Assembly: GCA_964386915.1 (NCBI GenBank)
Contig: CAYLUQ010000011.1
Coordinates: forward strand, 1 to 64,000
Direction: 5' to 3'
DNA length: 64,000 bases
Source: JADHMP01 sp964386915
Lineage (GTDB): Bacteria; Bacteroidota; Bacteroidia; Flavobacteriales; Flavobacteriaceae
How positions within the stretch are numbered: the stretch's first letter is position 1; each line of letters starts with the position of its first letter. Both the position numbers and the translations under genes were made by a program. Below the pieces are notes generated by a model. That model worked only from the letters and a program-made list of their open reading frames with translations. It had not been told where the DNA came from and did not search any database. This document shows positions 15,391 through 23,305 of this stretch, piece by piece.

Positions 15391-15485
15391 TTTTTGTTTT
15401 GCATACCTCTAATGGCCAAATAGAGCAAATAGAACACAGCGGCTATGGCCACATAAACCAATATGTTTCGAATAAAATAGCCCAC
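15387..15485 (-). CDS. Tiny membrane peptide B (32 residues), second of a mini-operon
   Basis: A GTG at 15485 starts two bases after the stop of peptide A. The peptide is a single transmembrane helix, NILVYVAIAAVFYLLYLAIR, with basic residues after it (GMQNKK), so the C-terminus is probably cytoplasmic. Alternatively A and B are one two-helix protein split by a frameshift, because the reading frame of B stays open upstream into A. Confidence 0.4.
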   Translation of the reverse strand: MGYFIRNILVYVAIAAVFYLLYLAIRGMQNKK

Positions 15486-15487
15486 GT

Positions 15488-15577
15488 CTAATGAAAATGA
15501 CGTTCTTGAATTTCAATCCATAAGCCTATGGCCAAGCACAAGGCTAAACTTCCAAAAAAAAGTGCTCCAACTCCCAT
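15488..15577 (-). CDS. Tiny membrane peptide A (29 residues), first of a mini-operon
   Basis: ATG 15577 to TAG 15488. One hydrophobic helix (VGALFFGSLALCLAIGLWIE) ends in polar IQERHFH. A promoter with both elements lies directly upstream: TTG at 15617-15615, 17-base spacer and TACATTTA at 15597-15590. The layout resembles small subunits of transporters or respiratory complexes, but no large partner gene is near. The rest of 15207-15678 holds only the hairpins and promoters. Confidence 0.45.
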   Translation of the reverse strand: MGVGALFFGSLALCLAIGLWIEIQERHFH

Positions 15578-15589
15578 TGTTTTTTCTTT

Positions 15590-15617
15590 TAAATGTATGA
15601 AATCTTATGGATTACAA
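15590..15617 (-). promoter_or_regulatory. Bacteroidota-type promoter for the tiny-peptide cluster
   Basis: Minus strand TTG (15617-15615), 17-base spacer, TACATTTA (15597-15590), close to the TTG-N17-23-TAnnTTTG consensus. The start codon of peptide A follows 12 bases after the -7 box. Confidence 0.5.
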
Positions 15618-15678
15618 CAAAAACTAATTCACATATCGAACTTTTTAATACATTTAAGGAAACAAAATATTTTTTCCG

Positions 15679-17076
15679 ATGAAATTCATTGACCGTAGAA
15701 ACTTCATAAAAAAATCAACCCTTTCGGCTGCGTCTGTTTATATGGCTAGCCAACTCGATTTAAATGATAAGGGATTTTCAGAAAGGCCCTTAACCGCACA
15801 ATATATGGGTGATTTTGCAGCCCAGAAATTGGATAAATTGCGCATTGCCATCATTGGTGTTGGCGCTAGAGGCTCAGGGCATATTAAGCAATTGGCTGCT
15901 ATTGAGGGCACAGAAATTGTAGCTATTTGTGATGTATATGAAGATTTAGTGGCTCGTTCTAAAAAAGCCTGTGAAGCTGTTGACGCTCAAAGGCATGGTC
16001 AAATAAAGAGTTATTTTGGCAGCGAAAATGAATGGTTAAAGATGCTCAAAAAAGAGCAACCTGATGCCGTTTTTATTGCCACCAATTGGCACAACCACGC
16101 ACCCATGGCAATTGCTACCATGGAACACGGGGCTCATGCTTTTGTGGAGGTTCCACTGGCGGTTAGCCTCTCCGAAATGTGGGAAATTGTAGACACCTCA
16201 GAGCGCACCAAAAAGCATTGCATGATGATGGAAAATGTAAATTATGGACGCGAAGAATTGATCTATCTCAACATGTGTCGCAAAGGTCTTATTGGCGAAT
16301 TGCTACATGCCGAAGCGGCTTATATTCACGAATTGAGAGGTCAAATGGAAGAACAACAAAGAGGCACGGGTTCTTGGCGCACCTATCACTATGCCAAACG
16401 AAATGGCAACCTCTATCCCACTCATGGTTTAGGCCCAGTTGCTCAATATATGAACTTAGGCAGAGGCGATGATCAGTTTGGATCCCTCACTTCATTTTCT
16501 ACTCCCGGTCGGGGAAGAGCCCTTTATGCCAAGAAAAACTATCCGGCAGAACACAAATGGAATCAATTGGACTTTAAGGGAGGGGATCTCAACACCTCTA
16601 TCATTAAATCTACAAATGGAAAAACAGTATTAGTGCAATGGGACGAAACCAGCCCTAGACCCTATACCCGACACAATTTGGTGCAGGGCACCCTAGGGGC
16701 CTTGGCGGGATTTCCCACTCGAGTAGCCCTAGAAGGAGGTGTGGAGGGAGCCACCAAAAACCACCACCGTTGGGCACAAGGAGAACAATTAGACGCTCTT
16801 TTTGAACAATATGAACACCCCTTGTACAAACGCATTGGTGCTTTAGCCAAAAAAATGGGAGGTCATGGTGGAATGGACTTCTTAATGCTCTATCGTATTG
16901 TAGAATGTTTGCGAACCGGCCAACCTTTAGACCAAAATGTATACGAAGGAGCCTTTTGGAGTGCGGTGTCACCTTTGAGTGAAGCCTCTGTGGCCCAAGA
17001 GGGAATGCCACAAAAATTCCCCGATTTTACAAGAGGCAATTGGAAGACCACCAAACCCCTAGAAATAGTTGCCTAA
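15679..17076 (+). CDS. Gfo/Idh/MocA oxidoreductase, GH109-like (alpha-N-acetylgalactosaminidase type)
   Basis: 465 residues. The start DRRNFIKKSTLSAASVYMAS is a Tat-like export signal. The NAD-binding loop is GVGARGSG (60-67). TYHYAKRNGNLYPTHGLGP, followed by QYMNLGRGD, and the late GMDFLMLYR segment are typical of GH109 enzymes. These use bound NAD to cleave alpha-N-acetylgalactosamine by an oxidation-elimination mechanism. The usual EKP motif reads EVP here (FVEVPLAVS), a small deviation. Forty bases downstream begins a sugar kinase/nucleotidyltransferase pair, so it probably supplies a free sugar for salvage. Specificity is inference. Confidence 0.85.
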   Translation: MKFIDRRNFIKKSTLSAASVYMASQLDLNDKGFSERPLTAQYMGDFAAQKLDKLRIAIIGVGARGSGHIKQLAAIEGTEIVAICDVYEDLVARSKKACEAVDAQRHGQIKSYFGSENEWLKMLKKEQPDAVFIATNWHNHAPMAIATMEHGAHAFVEVPLAVSLSEMWEIVDTSERTKKHCMMMENVNYGREELIYLNMCRKGLIGELLHAEAAYIHELRGQMEEQQRGTGSWRTYHYAKRNGNLYPTHGLGPVAQYMNLGRGDDQFGSLTSFSTPGRGRALYAKKNYPAEHKWNQLDFKGGDLNTSIIKSTNGKTVLVQWDETSPRPYTRHNLVQGTLGALAGFPTRVALEGGVEGATKNHHRWAQGEQLDALFEQYEHPLYKRIGALAKKMGGHGGMDFLMLYRIVECLRTGQPLDQNVYEGAFWSAVSPLSEASVAQEGMPQKFPDFTRGNWKTTKPLEIVA

Positions 17077-17084
17077 ACAAAAGG

Positions 17085-17111
17085 TTTGTTCTGAAAGTCA
17101 TCTTACTTTTG
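17085..17111 (+). promoter_or_regulatory. Promoter with -7 box four bases before a start codon
   Basis: TTTG (17085-17088), 15-base spacer, TACTTTTG (17104-17111), then TTCC and the ATG of the sugar kinase at 17116. The spacer is slightly short. Transcription would start at or near the ATG. Confidence 0.5.
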
Positions 17112-17115
17112 TTCC

Positions 17116-18177
17116 ATGATAGAATGTAGAGTACCTGCACGTGTTTGTTTTTTTGGGGATCACCAAGACTATCTCAATCTACCCGTCATTGCAGGCAGCA
17201 TTAATCGGTATATCGACTTAACGGCTAAACCAAATAGCACAGGCACTTTTTCTATTTATTTGCCTGATATTAAGCAACAAAGAATCATAAATCTCAATGA
17301 AAAAATTAATACTATTGAGCCCGATGATTACTTTCTCTCCGGTATAAAAGTGCTACAGCAAAAAGGCAGTCGATTTGAGCAGGGCTATGCTATTACCATA
17401 AAAGGAAATATTCCCGTCAATGCGGGCTTATCAAGTTCCTCTGCCTTAGTGGTGGCCTGGATTCGCTTTTTGATTGCTGCACAAACAACACCCCAAACCT
17501 ATACCGATCTTGAGGTTGGAAAGCTAACCTATGAGGCCGAAGTACTCTTTTTTAATCAACCCGGTGGGCTAATGGATCAATATACCATTGCCCAAGGAGG
17601 GCTGCTCTACATTGACACCCAAACTACTGAGTGCACGCGGCTAAAGGGCGATTTAGGCACACTTGTTGTGGCCGAATCTGGCCTAGCCAAACAAACGTTG
17701 TCCGTTTTAAAAAAAGGGAGAATTTATGGACAGGAAGCCATTAAAGCCATTCAAAAAAAGCACCCTGAATTTCAAATTCAAAACGTTCGACCAGACGATT
17801 ATGAACGTTATAAAAAAGAAGTGCCCCAAGATTATTTGCCCTATTGGTATGCCGCCGTATACAATTATGACTTGACATTAAAAGCCAAAGAAGCCCTTCA
17901 AAACAAGGGTTCTTATGAGGCATTGGGCAACTGGATGAACCAACACCAAACGATTTTAGAAAATCAAATTCAAAACACCCCAAAGCCCATGATGCACATG
18001 ATGAATGAAGCAAGAAAAAGCGGTGCTTTAGGAACTAAAATTATTGGTTCCGGAGGAGGAGGTTGTATGGTGGCTATGGTGTCCCAGGAGAACAAAGAAA
18101 GGGTTGTAGAAGCCTTTTTGGCCGCTGGAGCCAAAGCCGCTTATGAAGTAGCAATAACACACCATAATAATGACTGA
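17116..18177 (+). CDS. GHMP-family sugar 1-kinase (galactokinase-like)
   Basis: 353 residues. The N-terminal signature CFFGDHQDYLNLPVIAGSI corresponds to the galactokinase GEHTDYN region, which binds the sugar. The GHMP phosphate loop is PVNAGLSSSSALV, and KIIGSGGGGCMVAM is the third motif. It should phosphorylate C1 of a hexose or amino sugar with ATP. It overlaps the nucleotidyltransferase gene by eight bases; together they would turn a free sugar into a nucleotide sugar. Candidates are GalNAc or galactose (because of the GH109-like neighbour), heptose or fucose; sequence alone does not decide. Confidence 0.85.
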   Translation: MIECRVPARVCFFGDHQDYLNLPVIAGSINRYIDLTAKPNSTGTFSIYLPDIKQQRIINLNEKINTIEPDDYFLSGIKVLQQKGSRFEQGYAITIKGNIPVNAGLSSSSALVVAWIRFLIAAQTTPQTYTDLEVGKLTYEAEVLFFNQPGGLMDQYTIAQGGLLYIDTQTTECTRLKGDLGTLVVAESGLAKQTLSVLKKGRIYGQEAIKAIQKKHPEFQIQNVRPDDYERYKKEVPQDYLPYWYAAVYNYDLTLKAKEALQNKGSYEALGNWMNQHQTILENQIQNTPKPMMHMMNEARKSGALGTKIIGSGGGGCMVAMVSQENKERVVEAFLAAGAKAAYEVAITHHNND

Positions 18178-19006
18178 AAATAATGCTTTAGTAATCATGG
18201 CAGGAGGGGCCTCTTCCAGAATGAAGCGCTCCCTAGAAACGGCCTCACTTTCTGACAGTACCAAAAAAATCGCACTAACGGTACATAAAAGTCTAATACC
18301 CCTTGGCAAAAAAGGAAACCCTTTGCTACACTATCTTTTGAAAAACGCTAAGGCTGCTGGCTATGAAAAAGTGTATCTCATTACAAGCCCCGAAAATAAA
18401 GCGTTTAAAGACTTTTTGGCCCACAACGGCACTGAAGGACTGCAAATCTTTTTTGCCTTGCAACACATTCCGGCAGAAAGAGAAAAACCCTTGGGAACCG
18501 CCGATGCACTAGAGCAAGCTATGCATCAATATCCAGAGTTGAAAAGCAGCTGTTTTACCATCTGCAACGGAGACAACCTTTATTCTACAAAAGCTCTTTC
18601 TTTGCTTCGAGAACCTAGAGAAGCACCTCATGCTCTTATTAGTTATAGTCGATCGGGACTGCAATTTCCAGATGAACGTATTTCAAAATTTGCGGTTATG
18701 GCTTTAGATGATGAAGGTTATTTAGAAAATATCATCGAAAAACCCGATCCGGAAGTGGTAGAAAAATATAGAGATGCTGAAGGTGAAATTAGAGTGAGTA
18801 TGAACATCTTTAGTTTTGAGGGAACCGCCATAGATTCCTATATATTAAATTGTCCCATCAACCCCATCCGGCAAGAAAAAGAATTGCCTGAGGCGGTGCG
18901 TCATTTTGTGAAAGAAAACCATAAACAATTTATCACCTTTCCGGTTTCAGAACACCTGCCCGATCTCACTGCGGCAGACGATATTGAAGATTTTGCCCAA
19001 TTGTAA
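18170..19006 (+). CDS. Sugar-1-phosphate nucleotidyltransferase
   Basis: 278 residues. The nucleotide-binding signature is VIMAGGASSRMKRS, a GGxxxRM variant, and the metal-binding acidic site is TICNGDNLYS. GTADALEQAM is also typical of the GT-A-like nucleotidyltransferase fold. An insertion after the signature (ETASLSDSTKKIALTVHKSL) lengthens the loop before the conserved lysine. It starts inside the kinase gene (eight-base overlap), so kinase and transferase probably act in sequence. The nucleotide and sugar used are unknown. Confidence 0.87.
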   Translation: MTENNALVIMAGGASSRMKRSLETASLSDSTKKIALTVHKSLIPLGKKGNPLLHYLLKNAKAAGYEKVYLITSPENKAFKDFLAHNGTEGLQIFFALQHIPAEREKPLGTADALEQAMHQYPELKSSCFTICNGDNLYSTKALSLLREPREAPHALISYSRSGLQFPDERISKFAVMALDDEGYLENIIEKPDPEVVEKYRDAEGEIRVSMNIFSFEGTAIDSYILNCPINPIRQEKELPEAVRHFVKENHKQFITFPVSEHLPDLTAADDIEDFAQL

Positions 19007-19019
19007 TGAGGCAGATACC

Positions 19020-20207
19020 GTGAAAAATATTTTATTCAGTCTGCTTTTTGGAATTGGATTTTGTCAAGGTCAAAATCCGCTTCCAGCCCTATTGCAACAA
19101 GCCGATCCAAGACTTCAAGCCATTAGGCAAGATGAAGCAGCTCATGAATTACAAATTATCTACACTCAAATATTGCGCAACAAAAAAGGGACTCCTAAGT
19201 TTAAAACCTACCGTTATGGGCTTTCGGGAGCCCATTACTTTTATCCTGCCAGCACCGTAAAATTACCTTTGGTGCTCTTAACTCTTGAAAAAATTAAAGC
19301 ATTACAAGCCCAAGGAATTCGCATCACCAAAGAAACTCCTTTTGAGGTGTATAATCCAGACACCAAAGAATTGATAATGGCGCAAGACAGCACGCACCCA
19401 AAGGGTTGGCTCACCTTATCTCATCAAATTAAAAAGCTTTTCTTGGTGAGTGATAATCAGGCCTATAATTTCTTGTTTGATTTTCTAGGGCAAGATTATA
19501 TCAATGCCACACTAAAAGCCAAGGGTTATAAAGGTATTTCCCTACAGCACAAATTTTCAGCAACCCTAGACACTGATTTAAACATGGCATTCCATTTTAA
19601 AGAAAACGGTGCTACACACTATCAAAAAACGAGTACTCCTCCTCATCCAAAGAAAAGTAAAAAGCTTTTAAAAGGGCTTCAAAAAGGAAAGGGTTTTATC
19701 GATAAAGGGAAGTTAGTGGAGCGTCCAATGGATTTTAGCCTTAAAAATCGTGCTGCTTTAGACAATTTAAACGAAATGCTTATGGCAATTCTTTTTCCTA
19801 AGCTAATGCCTACTAAAAGGAGGTTTGATCTAACGAAAGAGGATTTAAATTTTGTGCGCTATTGGATGAGCCGAAATACCACTGAGGTAGACGTGCCCAA
19901 CTACAAAAACGATCCACATTATTGGGATAGTTATGTCAAGTTTTTTCTCTACGGGGACCAAAAAGGGGCCATGGATCCCACTATAAAAATATACAATAAG
20001 GTTGGTTTAGCCTATGGCACGCTAACCGACGTGGCCTACATTAAAAACGAACAAGAAGGGGTAGACTTTTTTCTAGCGGCTACTGTTCTCGTCAATCAAA
20101 ATAAAATCTTTAATGACAATCAGTATGAATATGACGCGCTGGGCATCCCTTTTTTAGCTGCTCTAGGGAAAGCGGTGTATGACTACGAGCTTAAACAAAA
20201 ACCTTAA
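19020..20207 (+). CDS. Secreted class A beta-lactamase-like serine hydrolase
   Basis: 395 residues from GTG 19020, which gives a clean signal peptide (KNILFSLLFGIGFCQGQ); the longer TTG frame does not. The SxxK motif is STVK (78-81), the SDN motif is VSDNQAYN, and the third box is KVGLAYG in place of KTG. This is the class A beta-lactamase/DD-peptidase fold with an insertion rich in lysine. It is longer than typical lactamases and may be a peptidoglycan or other amide hydrolase. It is last in the kinase operon, 13 bases after the nucleotidyltransferase. Confidence 0.82.
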   Translation: MKNILFSLLFGIGFCQGQNPLPALLQQADPRLQAIRQDEAAHELQIIYTQILRNKKGTPKFKTYRYGLSGAHYFYPASTVKLPLVLLTLEKIKALQAQGIRITKETPFEVYNPDTKELIMAQDSTHPKGWLTLSHQIKKLFLVSDNQAYNFLFDFLGQDYINATLKAKGYKGISLQHKFSATLDTDLNMAFHFKENGATHYQKTSTPPHPKKSKKLLKGLQKGKGFIDKGKLVERPMDFSLKNRAALDNLNEMLMAILFPKLMPTKRRFDLTKEDLNFVRYWMSRNTTEVDVPNYKNDPHYWDSYVKFFLYGDQKGAMDPTIKIYNKVGLAYGTLTDVAYIKNEQEGVDFFLAATVLVNQNKIFNDNQYEYDALGIPFLAALGKAVYDYELKQKP

Positions 20208-21154
20208 TGTTTAAGCAAGCCCAACTCTTTTAATCTTTGTTGCAGAAAATCACCAGCGGTGATGTCTTCATATTGCTTTGGATGGGCCTTGTCCACACAC
20301 GCCGGGAGGCAACTCAAATCCATGGTGGGCACAGGATGCATAAAAAAAGGAACCGAATAGCGGGGGTGACCCCAAAGTTCCTCTGGGGGATTCACCACCC
20401 GATGCACGGTAGATTTTAACCTATTGTTGGTAAGCCTAGACAACATATCACCAATATTAATGATGAGTTCATCTTCAGCAGCGGTAGCGGCAATCCATTT
20501 TCCTTGATGATTTAAAACTTCTAAACCACTCCCCTGTGCACCCATTAGGAGCGTAATGAGATTAATGTCTCCATGTGCAGCAGCGCGCACGGCTCCCTTT
20601 GGGGGTGAAGTGATGGGCGGATAGTGAATGGCTCTTAAAATGGAATTGCCCTCTTGCACTTGAGAATCAAAATAATGAAGGTCTAAACCCAAATGCAAAG
20701 CAATGGCTTGCAAAATTTGAAGGGCTGTTTGTTCTAACAGTTGATAGACTTTCATCCCCACTGCGTTAAATTGGGGCAGTTCAACCACCTGAATATTGGG
20801 AGGATATTGCTTGTAAAGTGAACTATTAGTAGCCACTTCTTGACCAAAATGCCAAAATTCTTTTAAGTCCCCTTTCGATTTGTTTTTAGCGTGTTCTTTG
20901 CCAAAACCGGTATATCCCCGTTGGCCTCCACCCCCTTCAATTTCATATTTTGCTTTGATGGAGACGGGTAGGTCAAAAAAAAGTTTTACTTGCTCGTAGA
21001 GCATTTGTTGACTTTCAGCCGTTAGCAAATGTCCTTTAACGGCAACAAAGCCAATGGTTTCAAATGCGTTTCCAAGAGACGCCACAAAATTTTTTCGTTC
21101 TGTGGGAGTGCCCTTAACAAAGTCAATTAGGTTTACTTTCGGAATTTCATTCAT
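20204..21154 (-). CDS. Isopenicillin N synthase-like non-haem iron dioxygenase
   Basis: 316 residues. Iron ligands are His194 and Asp196 (AAHGDINLI) and His251 (STVHRVVNP); the R-x-S pair (Arg265, Ser267 in HPRYSVPFF) binds 2-oxoglutarate or substrate carboxylate. The N-terminal DIOX_N-type region has GFVAVKGH. Such enzymes oxidise small molecules; the substrate is unknown. The stop overlaps that of the convergent serine hydrolase. Its start lies only 18 bases after the terminator of the leader-peptide minigene, so expression may depend on read-through. Confidence 0.88.
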   Translation of the reverse strand: MNEIPKVNLIDFVKGTPTERKNFVASLGNAFETIGFVAVKGHLLTAESQQMLYEQVKLFFDLPVSIKAKYEIEGGGGQRGYTGFGKEHAKNKSKGDLKEFWHFGQEVATNSSLYKQYPPNIQVVELPQFNAVGMKVYQLLEQTALQILQAIALHLGLDLHYFDSQVQEGNSILRAIHYPPITSPPKGAVRAAAHGDINLITLLMGAQGSGLEVLNHQGKWIAATAAEDELIINIGDMLSRLTNNRLKSTVHRVVNPPEELWGHPRYSVPFFMHPVPTMDLSCLPACVDKAHPKQYEDITAGDFLQQRLKELGLLKH

Positions 21155-21172
21155 GCTTATTTAGCCTTAAAA

Positions 21173-21198
21173 AAAAGCGAGCCCATCGACTCGCTTTT
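21173..21198 (-). terminator. Terminator or attenuator between leader peptide and dioxygenase
   Basis: AAAAGCGAG (21173-21181) pairs with CTCGCTTTT (21190-21198) around an eight-base loop. Read on the minus strand, the stem is followed by TTTTTTTT. It ends the leader minigene and lies 18 bases before the dioxygenase start codon. Confidence 0.85.
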
Positions 21199-21214
21199 AT
21201 TGTATAAAGGAATT

Positions 21215-21277
21215 TTAGAAGGATGCTACTAAAGGCATCCATAGTCTAACGTTCCTCAAATAATGATCACTTGACAT
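21215..21277 (-). CDS. 20-residue leader peptide with extended Shine-Dalgarno
   Basis: ATG 21277 to TAA 21215. The peptide starts MSSDHYLRNV and ends RLWMPLVASF. Upstream, TAGAAAGGAGGTGT (minus strand, 21294-21281) has its AGGAGG core six bases from the ATG and complements the Bacteroidota 16S rRNA tail over about 14 nt. Bacteroidota seldom use Shine-Dalgarno sequences, so this is exceptional. A hairpin GCTGT-GACA-ACAGC lies upstream (21324-21311), a stem GGATGC/GCATCC lies inside the last codons (21240-21221), and a terminator follows. I know no family name for it. Confidence 0.6.
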   Translation of the reverse strand: MSSDHYLRNVRLWMPLVASF

Positions 21278-21283
21278 ATGACA

Positions 21284-21294
21284 CCTCCTTTCTA
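21284..21294 (-). promoter_or_regulatory. Unusually strong Shine-Dalgarno site
   Basis: Core AGGAGG at 21289-21284 within AGAAAGGAGGTG on the minus strand, six bases before ATG 21277. None of the neighbouring genes inspected has a comparable site at this distance. Confidence 0.8.
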
Positions 21295-21362
21295 CATTAA
21301 ATTGAACATGGCTGTTGTCACAGCGTTAAGACTATAAAATTATAAAATGTTTGGCTATGCCT

Positions 21363-22634
21363 TTAAGATTTTACGATTTTTTTTAGGGTTAAGCCTTGCA
21401 CTAAAATGGTAAATAAAACAACGCTATAGGTTAGGATTAAAATAAGGTCTTTTCCTCCACCAATACTGTCGGGGAGATTCAAAGCCAAGGCAATGCTCAG
21501 CCCACCCCTGAGTCCACCCCAAGTGATGATTAAAGCTGTTTTTTCTTCAAATTGTTTTTTAATAGACAATAATTTAATGGGTAAAAATACCCCAATGCCT
21601 CGTGAAACGACCACCAACACAATCACCATCAGAATGATGAAAACATAGCTGGGGGCAAAGTTTTGAAGGATTGGAATAATTTCTAAACCAATAAGGATAA
21701 ACAAAATAGCATTTAGCGTTTCATCTAAGAGGTGCCAAAACTTATAGACATAATCGCCCATGGCTTTTTGCAATCCTTCAGCTTTCTTGTCAGAATCGAT
21801 GTTTTGATTTAAAAACAAGCCCATCACGACCACAGCTAAGACGGCAGAAAAGTGAAAAATATGTGAAATTAAGGGCGCCAAAAGCACCAAAGAGAGCGTA
21901 ATAATGACCTCTAATTCTACGTGTTCATTTTCAATATATTTAACAAGTTTCATTCCCAAATAGCCCATGAGTGCCCCAAGAATTATACCTCCCACCACTT
22001 CATTAACAAACAAAAGACCCACGCTTTGCGGGGTAACATTTTCTATGCCTTCCATTTTAATGCTTAGCAGGGTGAGAAAAACCACCACCCCAATTCCGTC
22101 ATTGAATAAAGATTCTCCTGCAATGCGGGTTTCTGTGACAGAGGAAAGGTTCATTTTTTTGACCATAGCCAATACGGCAATGGGATCTGTTGGTGCAATT
22201 AAGGCACCAAACAACAAACAATCTACATAGTCTAAGCCGAGTTCTGTTAAGCCTAACAAGGGTTGTTGAATGAGCCAATAAACTCCTGTTCCCACGGCAA
22301 AAGTTGAGAAAAGCACGCCAAAACTAGCCAACAATAAAATGGTCCACTTGTCATTTAAAAGTTCATAAACATTGACACTTATGGCTCCAGCAAAAAGCAA
22401 AAATGGCAACATTACGTTGATTAACAAATCGCTAAAGTCAAATTGTTGCGTGAGGGATGTGGCTATGAAGAGAAAATTAGGTGAAACGAGTCCTCCAATT
22501 AAAACAACAGCTGAAAGAGCAATGGCTAAAACCATCAAACCAATGGTTTGTGGGAGCTTTAAAATGCGAAGGTTAATAATGGAAAAAATGGCGGCAAGAG
22601 AAATTAAAAACGTTGTCAATTCTAGTAAATCCAT
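21363..22634 (-). CDS. Na+/H+ antiporter, CPA1 (NhaP) type
   Basis: 423 residues, about 12 transmembrane helices. The segments LLFGALIAPTDPIAVLAM (conserved TDP), RIAGESLFNDGIGVVVF (the ND ion-binding pair) and ITWGGLRGGLSIALAL are signatures of CPA1 exchangers. It should expel sodium in exchange for protons, useful in seawater. No large cytoplasmic tail is present. It stands alone between the riboflavin synthase gene and the leader minigene. Confidence 0.92.
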   Translation of the reverse strand: MDLLELTTFLISLAAIFSIINLRILKLPQTIGLMVLAIALSAVVLIGGLVSPNFLFIATSLTQQFDFSDLLINVMLPFLLFAGAISVNVYELLNDKWTILLLASFGVLFSTFAVGTGVYWLIQQPLLGLTELGLDYVDCLLFGALIAPTDPIAVLAMVKKMNLSSVTETRIAGESLFNDGIGVVVFLTLLSIKMEGIENVTPQSVGLLFVNEVVGGIILGALMGYLGMKLVKYIENEHVELEVIITLSLVLLAPLISHIFHFSAVLAVVVMGLFLNQNIDSDKKAEGLQKAMGDYVYKFWHLLDETLNAILFILIGLEIIPILQNFAPSYVFIILMVIVLVVVSRGIGVFLPIKLLSIKKQFEEKTALIITWGGLRGGLSIALALNLPDSIGGGKDLILILTYSVVLFTILVQGLTLKKIVKS

Positions 22635-22658
22635 TATAATATGTTTTTAATAAATATA

Positions 22659-23252
22659 TTAATTTTTCATTTGGGACTGAAGTTTAGCGATGTATTTACC
22701 CATCATATCAAACTCTAAATTGACTAAACTTCCTATTTCGAGTTGATGAAAATTAGTGTGTTCATAGGTGTAGGGAATGATTGCCACCGAAAAACGATTA
22801 GTTTCAACATCTACCAAAGTAAGGCTCACACCATTAACCGTAATAGAGCCCTTTTCTATTAGGACATTGCCGGGGAGGGGGTCAAATTGAAAAGTGAAAC
22901 GCCAACTGCCATCTTCCTCTTTTATAGCCACACATTGCGCCACTTGGTCTACATGGCCCTGCACCATGTGCCCGTCAAAGCGCGCCCCAGCCATCATGGC
23001 GCGTTCCAAATTGATTTTTGAACCTACGGCAAGGGTGTTAAGATTGGTTTTGTCTAAGGTTTCTTTAATAGCGGTAACCGTGTAGCGATTGGATTGACAG
23101 GCGACCACAGTTAGGCAAACCCCATTATGAGCTAAACTTTGGTCAATTTTGAGCTCTTGGGCTAAAGGGCTTTCTAGGGTGAGGTGTAAATTTTCTCCTT
23201 CTTTTTCCAAGGAGCTCACCTCTCCAAAAGCCTCTATGATTCCTGTAAACAT
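22659..23252 (-). CDS. ribE: Riboflavin synthase, alpha chain
   Basis: Converts two 6,7-dimethyl-8-ribityllumazine molecules to riboflavin and a pyrimidinedione. 197 residues from ATG 23252, where the invariant N-terminus MFTGIIEAFGEV begins; the frame is open ten codons further but that part is not conserved. The two lumazine-binding repeats are visible, with LAHNGVCLTVV in the first and ITVNGVSLTLVDV in the second. It is divergent from pdxA with 53 bases between. Confidence 0.95.
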   Translation of the reverse strand: MFTGIIEAFGEVSSLEKEGENLHLTLESPLAQELKIDQSLAHNGVCLTVVACQSNRYTVTAIKETLDKTNLNTLAVGSKINLERAMMAGARFDGHMVQGHVDQVAQCVAIKEEDGSWRFTFQFDPLPGNVLIEKGSITVNGVSLTLVDVETNRFSVAIIPYTYEHTNFHQLEIGSLVNLEFDMMGKYIAKLQSQMKN

Positions 23253-23279
23253 CCGCTTATATTTAATTACATTTACACC

Positions 23280-23287
23280 CAAAAGTA
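23280..23287 (-). promoter_or_regulatory. -7 promoter box TACTTTTG for riboflavin synthase
   Basis: Minus strand match to TAnnTTTG, 27 bases ahead of the ribE start codon in the short divergent intergenic region. Confidence 0.45.
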
Positions 23288-23305
23288 ACGATTAATTACA
23301 GCTTG

